Assembly (NCBI RefSeq): GCF_022825805.1
Contig: NZ_JAJDWC010000043.1
Location: forward strand, 1 to 45,787
From: Phaeobacter sp.
Lineage (GTDB): Bacteria > Pseudomonadota > Alphaproteobacteria > Rhodobacterales > Rhodobacteraceae
DNA: 45,787 nucleotides
Direction: 5' to 3'
A model generated the notes under the pieces. That model was not told the origin of the DNA. It searched no databases and was given only the letters and a program-made list of their open reading frames with translations. Shown one piece after another: positions 27,088 to 37,020 of the stretch. Made by a program: the position numbers and the translations under genes. Each line of letters opens with the position of its first letter. The stretch's first letter is position 1.

Positions 27088-29484
27088 TCAGAACCGAGCC
27101 TGCAGCGTGAGGTCAAAGTTCTGCTCCTGGTCGAAGTCCTCTTTCTTCAGCGCTTTGGAGAAGTTGAACCGCAAGGGGCCAAACCCTGTCGTCCAGAGCA
27201 GCGAGAACCCGACCACGTGACGATAGGATCCGCCGCGGCCGACAATTGCCCCACCAGCAGCGCCGGTGTCCGCGTTTTCCAATCCCCACAGGTTGCCGAC
27301 ATCGTAGAACAGGCCACCACGCAGACCGATTTCCTCCGGCAGGCCAAGTGGGAATTCGGCATCAAGACGCAGCGCCGCGTAGTAGTTGCCGCCCAAGAAG
27401 TCGTTGTAGTTGCCACCAGCCCCATTGGAGGATTGATCCCGCGGGCCAATCCCGCCCGGTTCAAAGCCACGCAGAATGCTGGGCGACAAAACAAAACGGT
27501 CAATCGACCGGCTGAAACCATCACCCTGCCAGCTGAAAGCACCTGCTTCGACGGTGGCGCGCAGCGTTACTTCTTCGTTGAAGATGCGCCGCTGAGCGAC
27601 GATTTTGGCGGTGCTGCGCAGATATTCGCTGTCGCCACCAAGACCGGCATAATCCGCGCCCAGTTCCACCAGGAAACTGCGGTTCGGGTCCAAACCGTTG
27701 ATCCGGCTGTCCACTGTGTAGGTGAAGCCCAACGTGGACGCATTGCGCGCGCCCTGAGCGATTTCACTGCGTACCACTGGCCCCGCAAGCGGAATGCCAT
27801 TGCTGTCATCGCCGCGGCTGATCATCTCGTCCATGTCCCAGCCATAGCGCACCTGCAGGCGGCTGTTCTCTGAGGTCTCGAAGGTCAGCGCAGGCGAGAA
27901 GAACGCCCGTTTGGTGTCATAGAGCGCAAAGCTGGAATCAGTTTCCGACAGGCCAAGATCCAGATCAAACCGCAGATCACGGCCCAGCAGATAAGGTTCT
28001 GTGAAGCCCAGCGTGTATTCCTCCGCATCCTGCGCGGTGGAGATATTGAACGATAGGCGCTGGCCGCGGCCCAAGAAGTTGTTCTCGGAGAGGCCGAGCG
28101 TCAGGCCAAACCCGTCGTTGACGGAATAGGCACCGCCCAGGTTCAGCGATCCGGTGGGGCGTTCTTCGACATCGACGTCGACGACCACTTCGCTGGGGCT
28201 GCTGCCTTCGCGGACCTCAACATCTGCGGCGGCAAAGAAACCAAGCGCGCGCACGCGCTCTGCGCTTTCACGGATTGCCCGTGGATTGAAAGGATCGCCT
28301 TCGACCGTGCGGAACTGTTGACGGATCACGCGGTCAAGCGTGGTGGTATTCCCCTCGATATCGATCCGCTCCACAAAGACGCGCGGACCGCGGGTCAGCG
28401 TGAATTCGACATCCAGCGTCAGATCCCGATCGTTGCGGGTGATCCGCGGTTCAACCCGCAGGAAATCGATCCCTTTGCGGATCCCAAGCGTTTCCAGCCG
28501 CGTAATTGCGTTTTCCAGAACGGTGGGCGCATAGACAACACCAGGCTTCACCCGCAGCGCTGCCCGGAACTCATCCGCATCGGCCTCTGACATCTCGCTG
28601 GTGACTGTGATCTCACCGAACTTGAACTGCTGGCCTTCGGTGATATCCACCACCAGGAAGACGCCATCACGCTCTTCGGTGACTTCGGCGTTGGTGCTGT
28701 TCACGCGCACATCGACGTAGCCGCGAGACAGGTAGAAATCGCGCAGGACTTGCTTGTCGAATTCCAGACGGTCTTCGATCAGCGTGTCCGAGTTGATGAA
28801 GGACCGCAGCAGACCTGCTTGTTTGGTTTCCAGAACCCGGCGCAGACGGCGGTCCGAATAGACACGGTTGCCGACAAACGACACGCGCTCGACCTCGATG
28901 GTGTCGCCTTCGGACACTTCGAAGATCAGATCCACGCGGTTGTCGCTGCGACGGATGATGCGCGGTGTGACGGTCGAGGCAAGCCGCCCCTGCGCGCCAT
29001 AGGCCTCGGCCAGATTGGAGGCATCGCGTTCAGCCACGGTCGGGTTGAACACGCGGCGCGGGGCCGATTCGATCAACGCGAGCAGCGCGTCATCCTTGAT
29101 CCGGCGGTTGCCCTCAAAGCTGATGCGGTTGATCGTCGGGAACTCTGTGACCTTGATCACGAGGGTGTTGCCCTGCGGCACAACCTCCACGGTCTCAAAC
29201 ACGCCGCTGTCCAGGATCCGCTGATAGGCGTCGTTCAACTGTCCGGCAGTGACAGTCTCCCCACGTTCCAGCCCGGTATAGGCCACAATGGTGGAGGATT
29301 GGATCCTCTGGTTGCCCTCGACGCGCACATTGCTGAAGCTATAGCTTTGCGCTGCGGCCTCCTGTGGTGTCACGACAACTCCCATCGCGACGGCAAATGC
29401 CAATACGGATGCACTTTTATACAACATCTGGACGCCAAATTTGCGGCCACCACAGGATTTACCTGCGTCATTCCCCCGAACCAT
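27088..29484 (-). CDS. bamA: Outer membrane protein assembly factor BamA
   Basis: A 798-residue Omp85 protein that inserts beta-barrels into the outer membrane. A signal sequence (YKSASVLAFAVAMGVVV, cleavage near EAAAQS) precedes five POTRA domains (about residues 45-440; for example VRVEGNQRIQSSTIVAYTGL and VERIDIEGNTTTLDRVIR) and a C-terminal barrel. The barrel has the lid motif VRGFEP in the form LRGFEPGGIGPRD and ends in aromatic Phe (LTLQARF), the barrel-targeting signal. The ATG at 29484 gives a long basic n-region; an alternative start is 29427. It is between a 41-residue membrane protein and ompH. Confidence 0.96.
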   Translation of the reverse strand: MVRGNDAGKSCGGRKFGVQMLYKSASVLAFAVAMGVVVTPQEAAAQSYSFSNVRVEGNQRIQSSTIVAYTGLERGETVTAGQLNDAYQRILDSGVFETVEVVPQGNTLVIKVTEFPTINRISFEGNRRIKDDALLALIESAPRRVFNPTVAERDASNLAEAYGAQGRLASTVTPRIIRRSDNRVDLIFEVSEGDTIEVERVSFVGNRVYSDRRLRRVLETKQAGLLRSFINSDTLIEDRLEFDKQVLRDFYLSRGYVDVRVNSTNAEVTEERDGVFLVVDITEGQQFKFGEITVTSEMSEADADEFRAALRVKPGVVYAPTVLENAITRLETLGIRKGIDFLRVEPRITRNDRDLTLDVEFTLTRGPRVFVERIDIEGNTTTLDRVIRQQFRTVEGDPFNPRAIRESAERVRALGFFAAADVEVREGSSPSEVVVDVDVEERPTGSLNLGGAYSVNDGFGLTLGLSENNFLGRGQRLSFNISTAQDAEEYTLGFTEPYLLGRDLRFDLDLGLSETDSSFALYDTKRAFFSPALTFETSENSRLQVRYGWDMDEMISRGDDSNGIPLAGPVVRSEIAQGARNASTLGFTYTVDSRINGLDPNRSFLVELGADYAGLGGDSEYLRSTAKIVAQRRIFNEEVTLRATVEAGAFSWQGDGFSRSIDRFVLSPSILRGFEPGGIGPRDQSSNGAGGNYNDFLGGNYYAALRLDAEFPLGLPEEIGLRGGLFYDVGNLWGLENADTGAAGGAIVGRGGSYRHVVGFSLLWTTGFGPLRFNFSKALKKEDFDQEQNFDLTLQARF

Positions 29485-29554
29485 CAGTCAAAACCCGATT
29501 TTTTAACAGCTTTGTTTCGTGCGTATCGGGTTTATCCGTCATTGTCAAAAGCAA

Positions 29555-29587
29555 CAAAAAAGGCGCGTAGGGATTTCCCCACGCGCC
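29555..29587 (-). terminator. Rho-independent terminator after the 41-residue protein
   Basis: GGCGCGT (29562-29568) pairs with ACGCGCC (29581-29587), and GGG/CCC extends the stem after one mismatch, loop ATTT. On the minus strand TTTTTTG follows. It separates the small gene from bamA. Confidence 0.85.
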
Positions 29588-29611
29588 CAGAGCACACAAC
29601 AGCCTGCAATA

Positions 29612-29737
29612 TCAGAGACTGCCAATCCAAGCGCCTGCAATCAGCGCCCCCAAAATCGTCACTGCGGACAGCGCACGATCCCAGTTGAGGCGCACAAACA
29701 GACCCAATCCTGTCTTGGTTGATTGTAGACTATTCAT
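29612..29737 (-). CDS. Small membrane protein (41 aa) between rseP and bamA
   Basis: The frame from the ATG at 29737 encodes 41 residues: MNSLQSTKTGLGLFVRLNWD, then a hydrophobic helix ALSAVTILGALIAGAWIGSL that can span the inner membrane. A GGGAGAGTGGAAG tract stands before the start. The stop codon is followed after 25 nt by a complete terminator, so the gene is a transcription unit end of its own. Function unknown. Its place between the site-2 protease gene rseP and bamA suggests, but does not show, a link to envelope assembly or stress. Confidence 0.6.
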   Translation of the reverse strand: MNSLQSTKTGLGLFVRLNWDRALSAVTILGALIAGAWIGSL

Positions 29738-30075
29738 CGCTTCCACTCTCCCACCTTAGTTCTGTCAAACCGGCTCTCTGCCTCAGCGTGATATTTGGTT
29801 GCACGCGATACCGTTTCCGGACGCTGCGATCACGCTGCCCACCAGCAGATGACAAAAGAGTTAACGGGCGAATGTGGCGACAGTTGGGCACCAGACCGTG
29901 GCATCGCGCGGATATTTATAAAATTTTAATGATTACACCCCACGCAGGGGCCGTATTGCGTCAGCTGCGCGTGGATAAACGGCCGCGACAAATGCGCCGC
30001 AAACAGGCGAAAACAAAATGCCGACCAGCAGAGCTGATCGGCATCAAGTCTTGCGTGGCTCGGTTGATCAGCGGA
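29738..30075. other. Intergenic region between rseP and the 41-residue protein
   Basis: These 338 nt hold the rseP terminator at the right end and an A/T-rich segment around 29920-29935 (GATATTTATAAAATTTTAATG) shown here only as its location and character. A promoter for the small gene may lie there, but no clear hexamer pair was found. No further coding region is supported. Confidence 0.5.
30011..30044 (-). terminator. Rho-independent terminator of rseP
   Basis: ATGCCGACCAGC (30018-30029) and GCTGATCGGCAT (30033-30044) pair with one C-A mismatch around a 3-nt loop. The minus strand continues TTTGTTTTCG. Confidence 0.85.
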
Positions 30076-31431
30076 TCAACAGAACAGATCATTGCCCAAA
30101 GCAAACACCATGAGCGTCAGGATCGCGGCAATGCCAAAGCTCATCAGCAGGCGCATAACGCGATCGCTTGGCGGTTTGCCGGTGACGGCCTCATAGGCGT
30201 AGAACATCAGATGTCCGCCATCGAGCGCTGGGATCGGGAAGAGGTTCAGCAACCCCACAGCGGTCGACAGGACCGCGATGAAACGAATGAAGCTTTCTGC
30301 GCCCTGGCTGGCCATCGCACCAGAGGTTTCGGCAATGCCAATCGGACCAGACAGGTTGCAGGTGCTGATCGCGCCGGTGATCATGTGGCTCAACCCGCTG
30401 AGCGACATATCCACCACAGCCCAGACCTGAAGCGCGCCGCCGCTCAGAGCCTCGGTGAAGGGCACGGTTTCGCTGGCCTGCTCAAACGCCAGACCGCCGA
30501 CGATACCCATGCGCCAGCGGGTGGCAAAGCCGCCGTCGGGCTGTGGTTCATCGACCCGCCGTGGTGACAGAGCCGCGGAAAATTCCGTGCCATCGCGCCA
30601 CACGGTCAGATCCAACTCTGCGCCATTTGCGCTTTCGACAGCCTCTTTCAGCTGATCGAAGGTGAAGATTGCATTTCCATCCACACCCGCGATCACGTCA
30701 CCTGGGCGCAACCCGATGTCAGACGCCGCACTGCGCGGGGCGACGGCGTGAACATAGGGGGGCCAGGGATAAGGACCAGTGACCTCAATCTCGGCGCCAT
30801 CCCGCAGAACACGATAGGACAGCGATTGTTCGCTCGGCACAGTCCGGCGGAAGGTTTCCCAGGCAGGTCCGTCGCTCAGCGAGGGAACCGGCAGCCCTGC
30901 CACATCCAGCAGCTCATCCCCGGCCTGCAGCCCAACGGGTTCGCTCAGCTCTGGCAGATTGACCAGTCGATCAATGGTGATCGGATCGCGTGGCGTGCCC
31001 TGCGACCAGAACACCAGGGTGAAAATCACCGCAGACATGATGAAGTTGAACACCGGGCCCGCCGCCACAGTGGCCGCTCTGGCCCAGAGGGGCGCGCCAT
31101 GCATGGTGCGGCGCAGCGCTGCGGGATCGGCGGCGGCGGCCTGCATCGCATCCGCATCCTTGCCAGAGGCCGCATCCGCATCGCCCAGAAATTTCACGAA
31201 CCCACCAAAAGGCAACAGCGCGATCTGCCAGCGGGTCCCGCGTTTGTCGACCCGCGATGCCAAGACCGGACCAAACCCGAGCGAGAACACCTCCGCATGG
31301 ATGCCGCACCAGCGACCGACGATGTAATGGCCGTATTCATGCACCGCCACAATCACCGACAGGGCGAGCACAAAACTGGCCACAATGTAGAAAAATCCGC
31401 CCAGTTGCGGCAGGAGGGATACAAAATCCAA
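30076..31431 (-). CDS. rseP: Site-2 zinc metalloprotease RseP
   Basis: A 451-residue inner-membrane protease that cleaves membrane-bound anti-sigma factors and signal peptides. The zinc motif is VAVHEYGHYIVGRW (His31, Glu32, His35) in the first membrane helix, and the third ligand lies in LFPIPALDGGHLMFY (Asp404). A PDZ region (LRPGDVIAGVDGNAIFTFDQ, preceded by a degenerate one) lies in the periplasm between them. It follows dxr closely and is closed by its own terminator. Confidence 0.96.
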   Translation of the reverse strand: MDFVSLLPQLGGFFYIVASFVLALSVIVAVHEYGHYIVGRWCGIHAEVFSLGFGPVLASRVDKRGTRWQIALLPFGGFVKFLGDADAASGKDADAMQAAAADPAALRRTMHGAPLWARAATVAAGPVFNFIMSAVIFTLVFWSQGTPRDPITIDRLVNLPELSEPVGLQAGDELLDVAGLPVPSLSDGPAWETFRRTVPSEQSLSYRVLRDGAEIEVTGPYPWPPYVHAVAPRSAASDIGLRPGDVIAGVDGNAIFTFDQLKEAVESANGAELDLTVWRDGTEFSAALSPRRVDEPQPDGGFATRWRMGIVGGLAFEQASETVPFTEALSGGALQVWAVVDMSLSGLSHMITGAISTCNLSGPIGIAETSGAMASQGAESFIRFIAVLSTAVGLLNLFPIPALDGGHLMFYAYEAVTGKPPSDRVMRLLMSFGIAAILTLMVFALGNDLFC

Positions 31432-31450
31432 TGGTTTACCCTGTCTTACG

Positions 31451-32608
31451 TTAGAGGAGAGAGTCGATATCTACCCGTGCGAGATGGTCCATGCGACGCA
31501 CCGCATCAAGGGTCATCAGATCATCTAGCCCCATATCGTCCCTGTCAAAGCGCTGCATGACACGGGCCACCCGGTCTGCCATATCCAGAAACCCGATGCG
31601 TCCGGCAATAAAATGGTCCAAAGCGCGCTCTTTTGCGGCATTGAACACCGCACCCGACAATCCGCCACGATCCATCACATCATAGGCCAGTTGCAGCGCC
31701 GGGTAGCGCTGCAGATCGGGGCTGCGGAAACTCAGCTGTGCCAGTTTGGCAAAATCCAGACGCTCGACCGGCAGGTCCTGACGTTCCGGCCAATGCAGCG
31801 CGTAGCCGATGGCGTGGCGCATGTCTGGCGCGCCAAGATGCGCCATCACCGCGCCATCGCGAAAGCCGACCATAGCGTGCACAATCGATTCCGGGTGGAC
31901 CAGAACCTCGATCTGCGCCGGGTCGACCCCAAAATACTCTCGCGTTTCAATGACTTCCAATGCCTTGTTGAACATAGACGCGCTGTCGATTGTGATGCGC
32001 TGTCCCATTGCCCAATTGGGATGTGTTGAGGCCTCATCGACGGTCGCGGATTTCAACCGCTCCAGCGGCCAGTCCCGAAATGCACCACCCGAAGCGGTGA
32101 TAATCACCCGCTCGACCGCCGCCATATCTTCGCCGACCAAGGCCTGGAAAACGGCTGAATGCTCGCTGTCCACCGGCAAGAGGCGCGCATTATGATCACG
32201 CGCAGTTTTCAGCAGCAGCTGTCCGGCACAAACCAGCGATTCCTTATTGGCCAGGGCAAGCGTCGCTCCCTGTTTCAGCGCCTCCAGCCCCGGCACCAAT
32301 CCGGCCGCACCGACAATCGCGGACATCACCCAATCAGCCGGGCGTTGCGCCGCCTCCTTCAGGGCGGCATCACCCGCCGCTGCCTCGACCGGGTGGCCGA
32401 CCAGTGCAGCCCGCAGCGCAGGCAGCTGGTCTTCGCGTGCGGTGACGGCCACATCGGCGCGCAATTCAATGGCATCGCGGGCCAGTTGGGCGATATTGCC
32501 TGCACCCGTCAGCGCAACAACGTCGTAAGCCTCCGGCGCGCGTCGAATGAGATCGATGGTGCTTTGACCGACGGAACCCGTGGCCCCAAAAATGGAAGTC
32601 TTGCGCAT
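31451..32608 (-). CDS. dxr: 1-deoxy-D-xylulose 5-phosphate reductoisomerase
   Basis: A 385-residue NADPH-dependent enzyme of the MEP isoprenoid pathway. The dinucleotide loop is IFGATGSVGQSTIDLI; metal and substrate blocks are LLPVDSEHSAVFQAL, ITASGGAFRDWP, NWAMGQRITIDSASMFNK and EVLVHPESIVHAM. The ATG at 32608 is fixed by its ATGA overlap with the cdsA stop codon. With uppS upstream it supplies isoprenoid carriers for cell-wall synthesis. Confidence 0.97.
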   Translation of the reverse strand: MRKTSIFGATGSVGQSTIDLIRRAPEAYDVVALTGAGNIAQLARDAIELRADVAVTAREDQLPALRAALVGHPVEAAAGDAALKEAAQRPADWVMSAIVGAAGLVPGLEALKQGATLALANKESLVCAGQLLLKTARDHNARLLPVDSEHSAVFQALVGEDMAAVERVIITASGGAFRDWPLERLKSATVDEASTHPNWAMGQRITIDSASMFNKALEVIETREYFGVDPAQIEVLVHPESIVHAMVGFRDGAVMAHLGAPDMRHAIGYALHWPERQDLPVERLDFAKLAQLSFRSPDLQRYPALQLAYDVMDRGGLSGAVFNAAKERALDHFIAGRIGFLDMADRVARVMQRFDRDDMGLDDLMTLDAVRRMDHLARVDIDSLL

Positions 32609-33399
32609 CAGATCGCTCCGCCCGGCAGCCCCCAAAGGCTCAGCACCAAGAGCACCATCACGGCCGCCCCCAACATACCGTCGAACCGATCAAACAGCCC
32701 GCCATGTCCGGGGATCAACTGGCTGGAATCCTTGACGCCGCAGCGCCGTTTCAGCGCGCTTTCCGCGACATCACCGGCCTGGCTGGCCATGGACACCAAC
32801 ACAGACAACACCACAACGCCGTAGCCAACGGGCGCTTGCGTGGCAAAAGCCAGACCAACGCCAGCGGCCGCGAGCCAACCGGCCGATGTGCCAGACCAGG
32901 TCTTCTTTGGGCTGACGGCGGGCCAGAATTTGGGGCCACCAATCGCCTTGCCCGCGAAATAACCCGCCACATCGGTGGCGACCACCACAGCGACCAGCCA
33001 GATCATCCAATCGAGGCCCAGAACGCTGCGCATCCAGATGAAAGCAAACCCTGCAAACATCACCCAGATGGCAAATCCCGCAAAGCTCGCACGGCGAATA
33101 CCGATTACGGCCAGTCCCAGCACAACCGGCATCAACAAAAGCCCAACAGCGTTGAGCCCGCCCATCAGCGCAGCCGCCAGCACCGCGCCCGTGGACAAGA
33201 CCCCAAGCGGCAGCGCGATGCCAGAGCGATCCGGCGCCAACATGCGCATCAATTCCCAGATCATGCCACCGCAGCAGGCGGCGATGAGCACATCAAAGAC
33301 CACGCCACCGACCCAAACGGCAAAACCGCCCAACAGGATCATCACCACCGCCGACATCAGCCGCGGCAGTAAATCGGACCAGCGCCCGGCCCGGCTCAT
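32608..33399 (-). CDS. cdsA: Phosphatidate cytidylyltransferase
   Basis: A 263-residue polytopic membrane enzyme making CDP-diacylglycerol. Several hydrophobic helices (RLMSAVVMILLGGFAVWVGG region onward) are followed by the signature SALKRRCGVKDSSQLIPGHG with the GLFDRFDG end, the CDP-alcohol metal site. The start MSRAGRWSDL at 33399 overlaps the uppS stop codon (ATGA), while the frame continuing upstream lies inside uppS. It also overlaps dxr by 1 nt at its own stop. Confidence 0.96.
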   Translation of the reverse strand: MSRAGRWSDLLPRLMSAVVMILLGGFAVWVGGVVFDVLIAACCGGMIWELMRMLAPDRSGIALPLGVLSTGAVLAAALMGGLNAVGLLLMPVVLGLAVIGIRRASFAGFAIWVMFAGFAFIWMRSVLGLDWMIWLVAVVVATDVAGYFAGKAIGGPKFWPAVSPKKTWSGTSAGWLAAAGVGLAFATQAPVGYGVVVLSVLVSMASQAGDVAESALKRRCGVKDSSQLIPGHGGLFDRFDGMLGAAVMVLLVLSLWGLPGGAI

Positions 33400-34154
33400 G
33401 TCCGCACCGCTCCGAACCGGCGATCGCGCTGCCCGTAGCTCTCGCACAGGCGCCGCAGTTCCTCGGCGGTAAAATCGGGCCACAGCGTGTCGATGAATTC
33501 ATATTCGGCATAGGCCGATTGCCAGAGCAGGAAATTCGAGATCCGCGCCTCGCCGCTGGTGCGGATCACCAGATCCGGATCGGGCAGCACATGGGTATCC
33601 AGATACTTCGGCAGGGTTTCCTGATCGACATCCTCGGGCGCCAACCGCCCTGCGGCCACATCTTCGGCCAGACGCCGGGTGGCGCGGGCCACTTCGTCAC
33701 GCCCGCCGTAATTCAGCGCGATGGTCAGATGGGTGCCATCGTTTGAAGCGGTTTCCTGCTCCAGCTGGTCCATCAATCCGACCAGCTTGGCATCCAGACG
33801 CTCGCGGTCCCCGATAAAACGGACACGCACATTGCGTTGGGCCAAGGCTTTCATCTCTTTGGAGATATACCGGCGGAACAAGCTCATGAGGCCTGCGACC
33901 TCAACCTGGGTGCGTTTCCAGTTCTCGGTGGAGAAGGCAAATATGGTCAGGTATTTCACGCCGAGATCAGGACAGCATTCCACCACCTCTCGCACGCGTT
34001 TTGCGCCGGCGTGATGGCCAAACAGGCGCGGTCGTCCCCGCGCCTGCGCCCAACGCCCGTTGCCATCCATGATGATCGCAACATGTTTCGGACCGAAATC
34101 GGTTGTCTGCACAACCGGATCCGGCGCTAAGGCGGTGTTTGACCCCTGTGACAT
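33396..34154 (-). CDS. uppS: Di-trans,poly-cis-decaprenylcistransferase (undecaprenyl diphosphate synthase)
   Basis: A 252-residue cis-prenyltransferase making the lipid carrier for peptidoglycan. The catalytic Asp30 lies in IIMDGNGRWAQARG, followed by GHHAGAKRVREVVE, the FAFSTENWKR block and the C-terminal DLVIRTSGEARISNFLLWQ with TLWPDF. It starts 9 nt after the frr stop codon and overlaps cdsA by 4 nt. Confidence 0.97.
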   Translation of the reverse strand: MSQGSNTALAPDPVVQTTDFGPKHVAIIMDGNGRWAQARGRPRLFGHHAGAKRVREVVECCPDLGVKYLTIFAFSTENWKRTQVEVAGLMSLFRRYISKEMKALAQRNVRVRFIGDRERLDAKLVGLMDQLEQETASNDGTHLTIALNYGGRDEVARATRRLAEDVAAGRLAPEDVDQETLPKYLDTHVLPDPDLVIRTSGEARISNFLLWQSAYAEYEFIDTLWPDFTAEELRRLCESYGQRDRRFGAVRT

Positions 34155-34163
34155 CCGAAAAGA

Positions 34164-34727
34164 TCAGACCTGCATGATTTCGGCTTGTTTGACTTCCAGC
34201 GCCTGATCAACGGATTTGATCATGGTGTCCGTCAATTCCTGAACCTCACCTTCCCACAGCTTCTGGTCGTCCTCGGACATGCCGTCTGCCTTGGCTTTCT
34301 TGATCTGGTCCATACCGTCACGGCGCACGTTGCGGATCGCAACCCGGGCGCTTTCGGCATATTGGCCCGCAACCTTGCCCAACTCGCGGCGGCGTTCCTC
34401 GTTCAGCTCAGGAATAGGCAGCATGATGATGGTGCCATTGAGCTGCGGGTTGATCCCAAGCCCGGATTCGCGGATCGCTTTTTCCACTTTGCCGACCAGT
34501 GATTTGTCCCACACATTGATGGTCACCATCCGGGGTTCCGGCACATTGACGGTACCAACCTGGTTGATCGGTGTCATGGAACCGTAGGCGTCGACCATGA
34601 CCGGCTCCAACATGGAGGCGGAGGCGCGGCCGGTCCGCAAGGATGCAAATTCGGTCTTCAGGTTGGCCATGGCGCCATCCATGCGGCGCTGAAGATCATC
34701 GGTATCAAGAATAAAATCGTCAGACAT
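34164..34727 (-). CDS. frr: Ribosome recycling factor
   Basis: A 187-residue cytoplasmic factor that splits post-termination ribosomes with EF-G. It shows the three-helix bundle domain ([39 protein letters not shown]) and the small beta domain ([20 protein letters not shown]). It is the first gene of the long minus-strand envelope cluster; pyrH upstream is separated by 300 nt and its own terminator. Confidence 0.98.
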   Translation of the reverse strand: MSDDFILDTDDLQRRMDGAMANLKTEFASLRTGRASASMLEPVMVDAYGSMTPINQVGTVNVPEPRMVTINVWDKSLVGKVEKAIRESGLGINPQLNGTIIMLPIPELNEERRRELGKVAGQYAESARVAIRNVRRDGMDQIKKAKADGMSEDDQKLWEGEVQELTDTMIKSVDQALEVKQAEIMQV

Positions 34728-35029
34728 TCTGCTCTCTCCCCTGACTTGAGGCGGTGTTTCTTATGCTCATAAGCCATTGGTGCAAGGTTGTATAGCAATC
34801 ATGCCGCAGATTCATCCGCTAGGCAGTGCGAACCCTCGTCCGATGCGGTCACATACTGCCTCTGTCATGCAGGTGGGTAGTTCCACCAAAGCCGGTCACA
34901 GAAGGATCGAGCACCAAGCGAAGCAATGACGAGCGCCGCACAGATCCGAAATAGAAAACGGGCGCAAAGCGGATCCCGCTCTGCGCCCATTCTATCGTTT
35001 TCAGCTGTGGTTGTTGGCCTCTGAGCCGG
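34728..35029. other. Intergenic region between pyrH and frr
   Basis: These 302 nt contain the pyrH terminator at the right side and presumably the promoter of the frr-lpxB cluster near 34740-34800, although I find no convincing hexamers. A plus-strand frame of 42 codons from 34801 shows no family features and is not called. Confidence 0.5.
34952..34988 (-). terminator. Rho-independent terminator of pyrH
   Basis: GGGCGCA (34960-34966) with TGCGCCC (34982-34988) and AGCGG with CCGCT inside, one mismatch between. On the minus strand GTTTTCTATTTC follows. Confidence 0.8.
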
Positions 35030-35779
35030 TCAGCCCTGCACTTTGGTATATGTGCCCTGCCCGGCCAGAATGCCGCGGAAGCCGCCTGGTTCATCCAGCG
35101 GGAACACGATCAATGGCAGGTTGTTGTCCCGCGCCAAGGCAATGGCAGAGGCGTCCATGACCTTCAGGCGTTTGGCCAGCACCTCATCATAGCTGATCTC
35201 GTCAAACCGCACCGCGTCGGCATGTTCCTTGGGGTCTTTGTCATAAACGCCATCGACGCCGTTCTTGCCCATGAAAATCGCCTCGCAGGCCATTTCATTG
35301 GCGCGCAGCGTCGCGGCGGTATCCGTGGTGAAATACGGGTTGCCGGTGCCCGCCGCAAAAATGCAGACCCGTTTTTTCTCCAGGTGGCGGACGGCACGAC
35401 GGCGAATATAGGGTTCAGCTACCTCGTCCATGCGGATCGCCGAAATCACGCGGGTGAAGACGCCCAGCCCCTCAAGAGCGGATTGCATCGCAAGGGCGTT
35501 CATCACCGTGGCCAGCATCCCCATGTAATCCGCAGTTGTCCGCTCCATCCCCTGCGCGGAGCCGGACAGGCCGCGGAAGATGTTGCCACCGCCAATGACC
35601 ATGCAGATTTCGACGCCCAGATCGCGGACCGATTTGACCTCTTGCGCGATCCGCTGAACGGTCGGCGGGTGCAGCCCGAACCCCTGGTCGCCCATCAGCG
35701 CCTCACCAGAAATCTTCAGCATGACGCGTTTATAGGTTGCCGCCGATGTGGCCACCGGCTGATCGTTGTTGTCGGGCAT
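35030..35779 (-). CDS. pyrH: Uridylate kinase
   Basis: A 249-residue amino-acid-kinase-fold UMP kinase. The blocks [51 protein letters not shown] and [18 protein letters not shown] are all in place. An AGCGC/GGAGCG ribosome site precedes the ATG. It is divergent from miaA and stands upstream of frr, the usual pyrH-frr neighbourhood, but tsf and rpsB are not seen here. Confidence 0.98.
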   Translation of the reverse strand: MPDNNDQPVATSAATYKRVMLKISGEALMGDQGFGLHPPTVQRIAQEVKSVRDLGVEICMVIGGGNIFRGLSGSAQGMERTTADYMGMLATVMNALAMQSALEGLGVFTRVISAIRMDEVAEPYIRRRAVRHLEKKRVCIFAAGTGNPYFTTDTAATLRANEMACEAIFMGKNGVDGVYDKDPKEHADAVRFDEISYDEVLAKRLKVMDASAIALARDNNLPLIVFPLDEPGGFRGILAGQGTYTKVQG

Positions 35780-35938
35780 GTTGCGCTCCGGATTGTGACG
35801 GGGTTAGATTACGCGCAAAATGAAGCAAATCAGCGGCGGGATCAATGCGCGCCGACGATGTTTTTCGGCCCTTTCTCGCAGTGCGGGAGCTGCCTGGCTG
35901 CAGCATCCGCAAAACAGGATCACCCACAGGATCACTTA

Positions 35939-36811
35939 ATGACACTCCTCTCCTTGTTGCCCCAGATTGATCCTGAGGCGCCTGTGCTGATCGCTGGGCC
36001 AACCGCCTCGGGCAAATCGGCCCTGGCGCTGGCCATCGCGGCCGAACAGGGCGGCATTATTGTGAATGCCGATGCCAGCCAGATCTACGACTGCTGGCGG
36101 GTGATCACCGCGCGCCCCTCGGTCGAGGAAGAAGCCCAGGCAGAACATGCGCTTTATGGGCATATCCCGTTTGATGCCACTTATTCCGCTGGCCATTGGC
36201 TGCGCGAGGTCTTGCCCCTGCTGTCAGGGCCCAAGCGCCCGATCATCGTGGGCGGAACTGGTTTGTATTTCTCCACATTGACCGAGGGGCTGGCGGATAT
36301 CCCCGCCACGCCCCCAGAGGTGCGGTTGCACGCCGACGGCCTGCCGCTGGAGCAGCTGCGTGCAGAACTGGACACACGAACCGCGGCGAAGATCGACCTG
36401 CTGAACCGGGCACGGGTGCAGCGGGCGTGGGAGGTGCTGCGCGCGACGGGACGCGGGCTGGCCGACTGGCAGGCCGACACCCCTGCGCCACCCTTGCCGC
36501 TGTCGCGATGCACGCCGATTGTCATGACCCCGGAAAAGTCGTGGTTGGAGGCGCGGATCCGCAAGCGCTTTGATCTCATGCTGGAGCAAGGCGCGCTGGA
36601 GGAGGTCGCGGCCATGTCGCCGCATTACGACCCGCAGTTGCCTTCCTGCAAAGCGATTGGCGTGCCGGAACTTATGGCCTATCACCGCGGAGAGATGTCG
36701 CACGCCGAAGCCCGCGAAGCAGCCGCTGTCTCCACCCGGCAGTTTGCCAAACGCCAACGCACCTGGTTTCGCAAACGCATGTCCGACTGGCATCCGGTCA
36801 ATCCGGGCTAA
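35939..36811 (+). CDS. miaA: tRNA dimethylallyltransferase
   Basis: A 290-residue enzyme prenylating adenosine 37 of tRNAs that read U-starting codons. The P-loop is [38 protein letters not shown] and [17 protein letters not shown] are family blocks, and the C-terminal part ends in [14 protein letters not shown]. The family start is the ATG at 35939; the frame is open far upstream only because it runs antisense to pyrH. The gene diverges from pyrH. Confidence 0.96.
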   Translation: MTLLSLLPQIDPEAPVLIAGPTASGKSALALAIAAEQGGIIVNADASQIYDCWRVITARPSVEEEAQAEHALYGHIPFDATYSAGHWLREVLPLLSGPKRPIIVGGTGLYFSTLTEGLADIPATPPEVRLHADGLPLEQLRAELDTRTAAKIDLLNRARVQRAWEVLRATGRGLADWQADTPAPPLPLSRCTPIVMTPEKSWLEARIRKRFDLMLEQGALEEVAAMSPHYDPQLPSCKAIGVPELMAYHRGEMSHAEAREAAAVSTRQFAKRQRTWFRKRMSDWHPVNPG

Positions 36812-36948
36812 CGACCAGGCCTAACAAACCGCGCGAGACCCCGGGCGAAGAGCGAGACCAAGAACCAGGGCTAACCTGTCTCAAATCAAAGCGAAATTGT
36901 CGTTTTCCCGCATGAGGTGCGATCAGCAACACTTATTGAGACGTATGC

Positions 36949-36963
36949 GTGCGTAATACGCAC
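36949..36963. promoter_or_regulatory. Perfect palindrome upstream of the AraC-type gene
   Basis: GTGCGTA-A-TACGCAC is a perfect 7-1-7 palindrome about 140 nt before the AraC start. It could be an operator; no regulator is assigned. Confidence 0.45.
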
Positions 36964-37020
36964 AAGTGTTCGGCGAAATATGACTTATCCGACTAATCGC
37001 TTGATTGTGTGCGGGGTTAG

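Noticed and set aside
34801-34929. A 42-codon plus-strand frame between pyrH and frr
   Set aside because: It has no ribosome site, membrane helix or family pattern, and lies against the direction of both neighbours.
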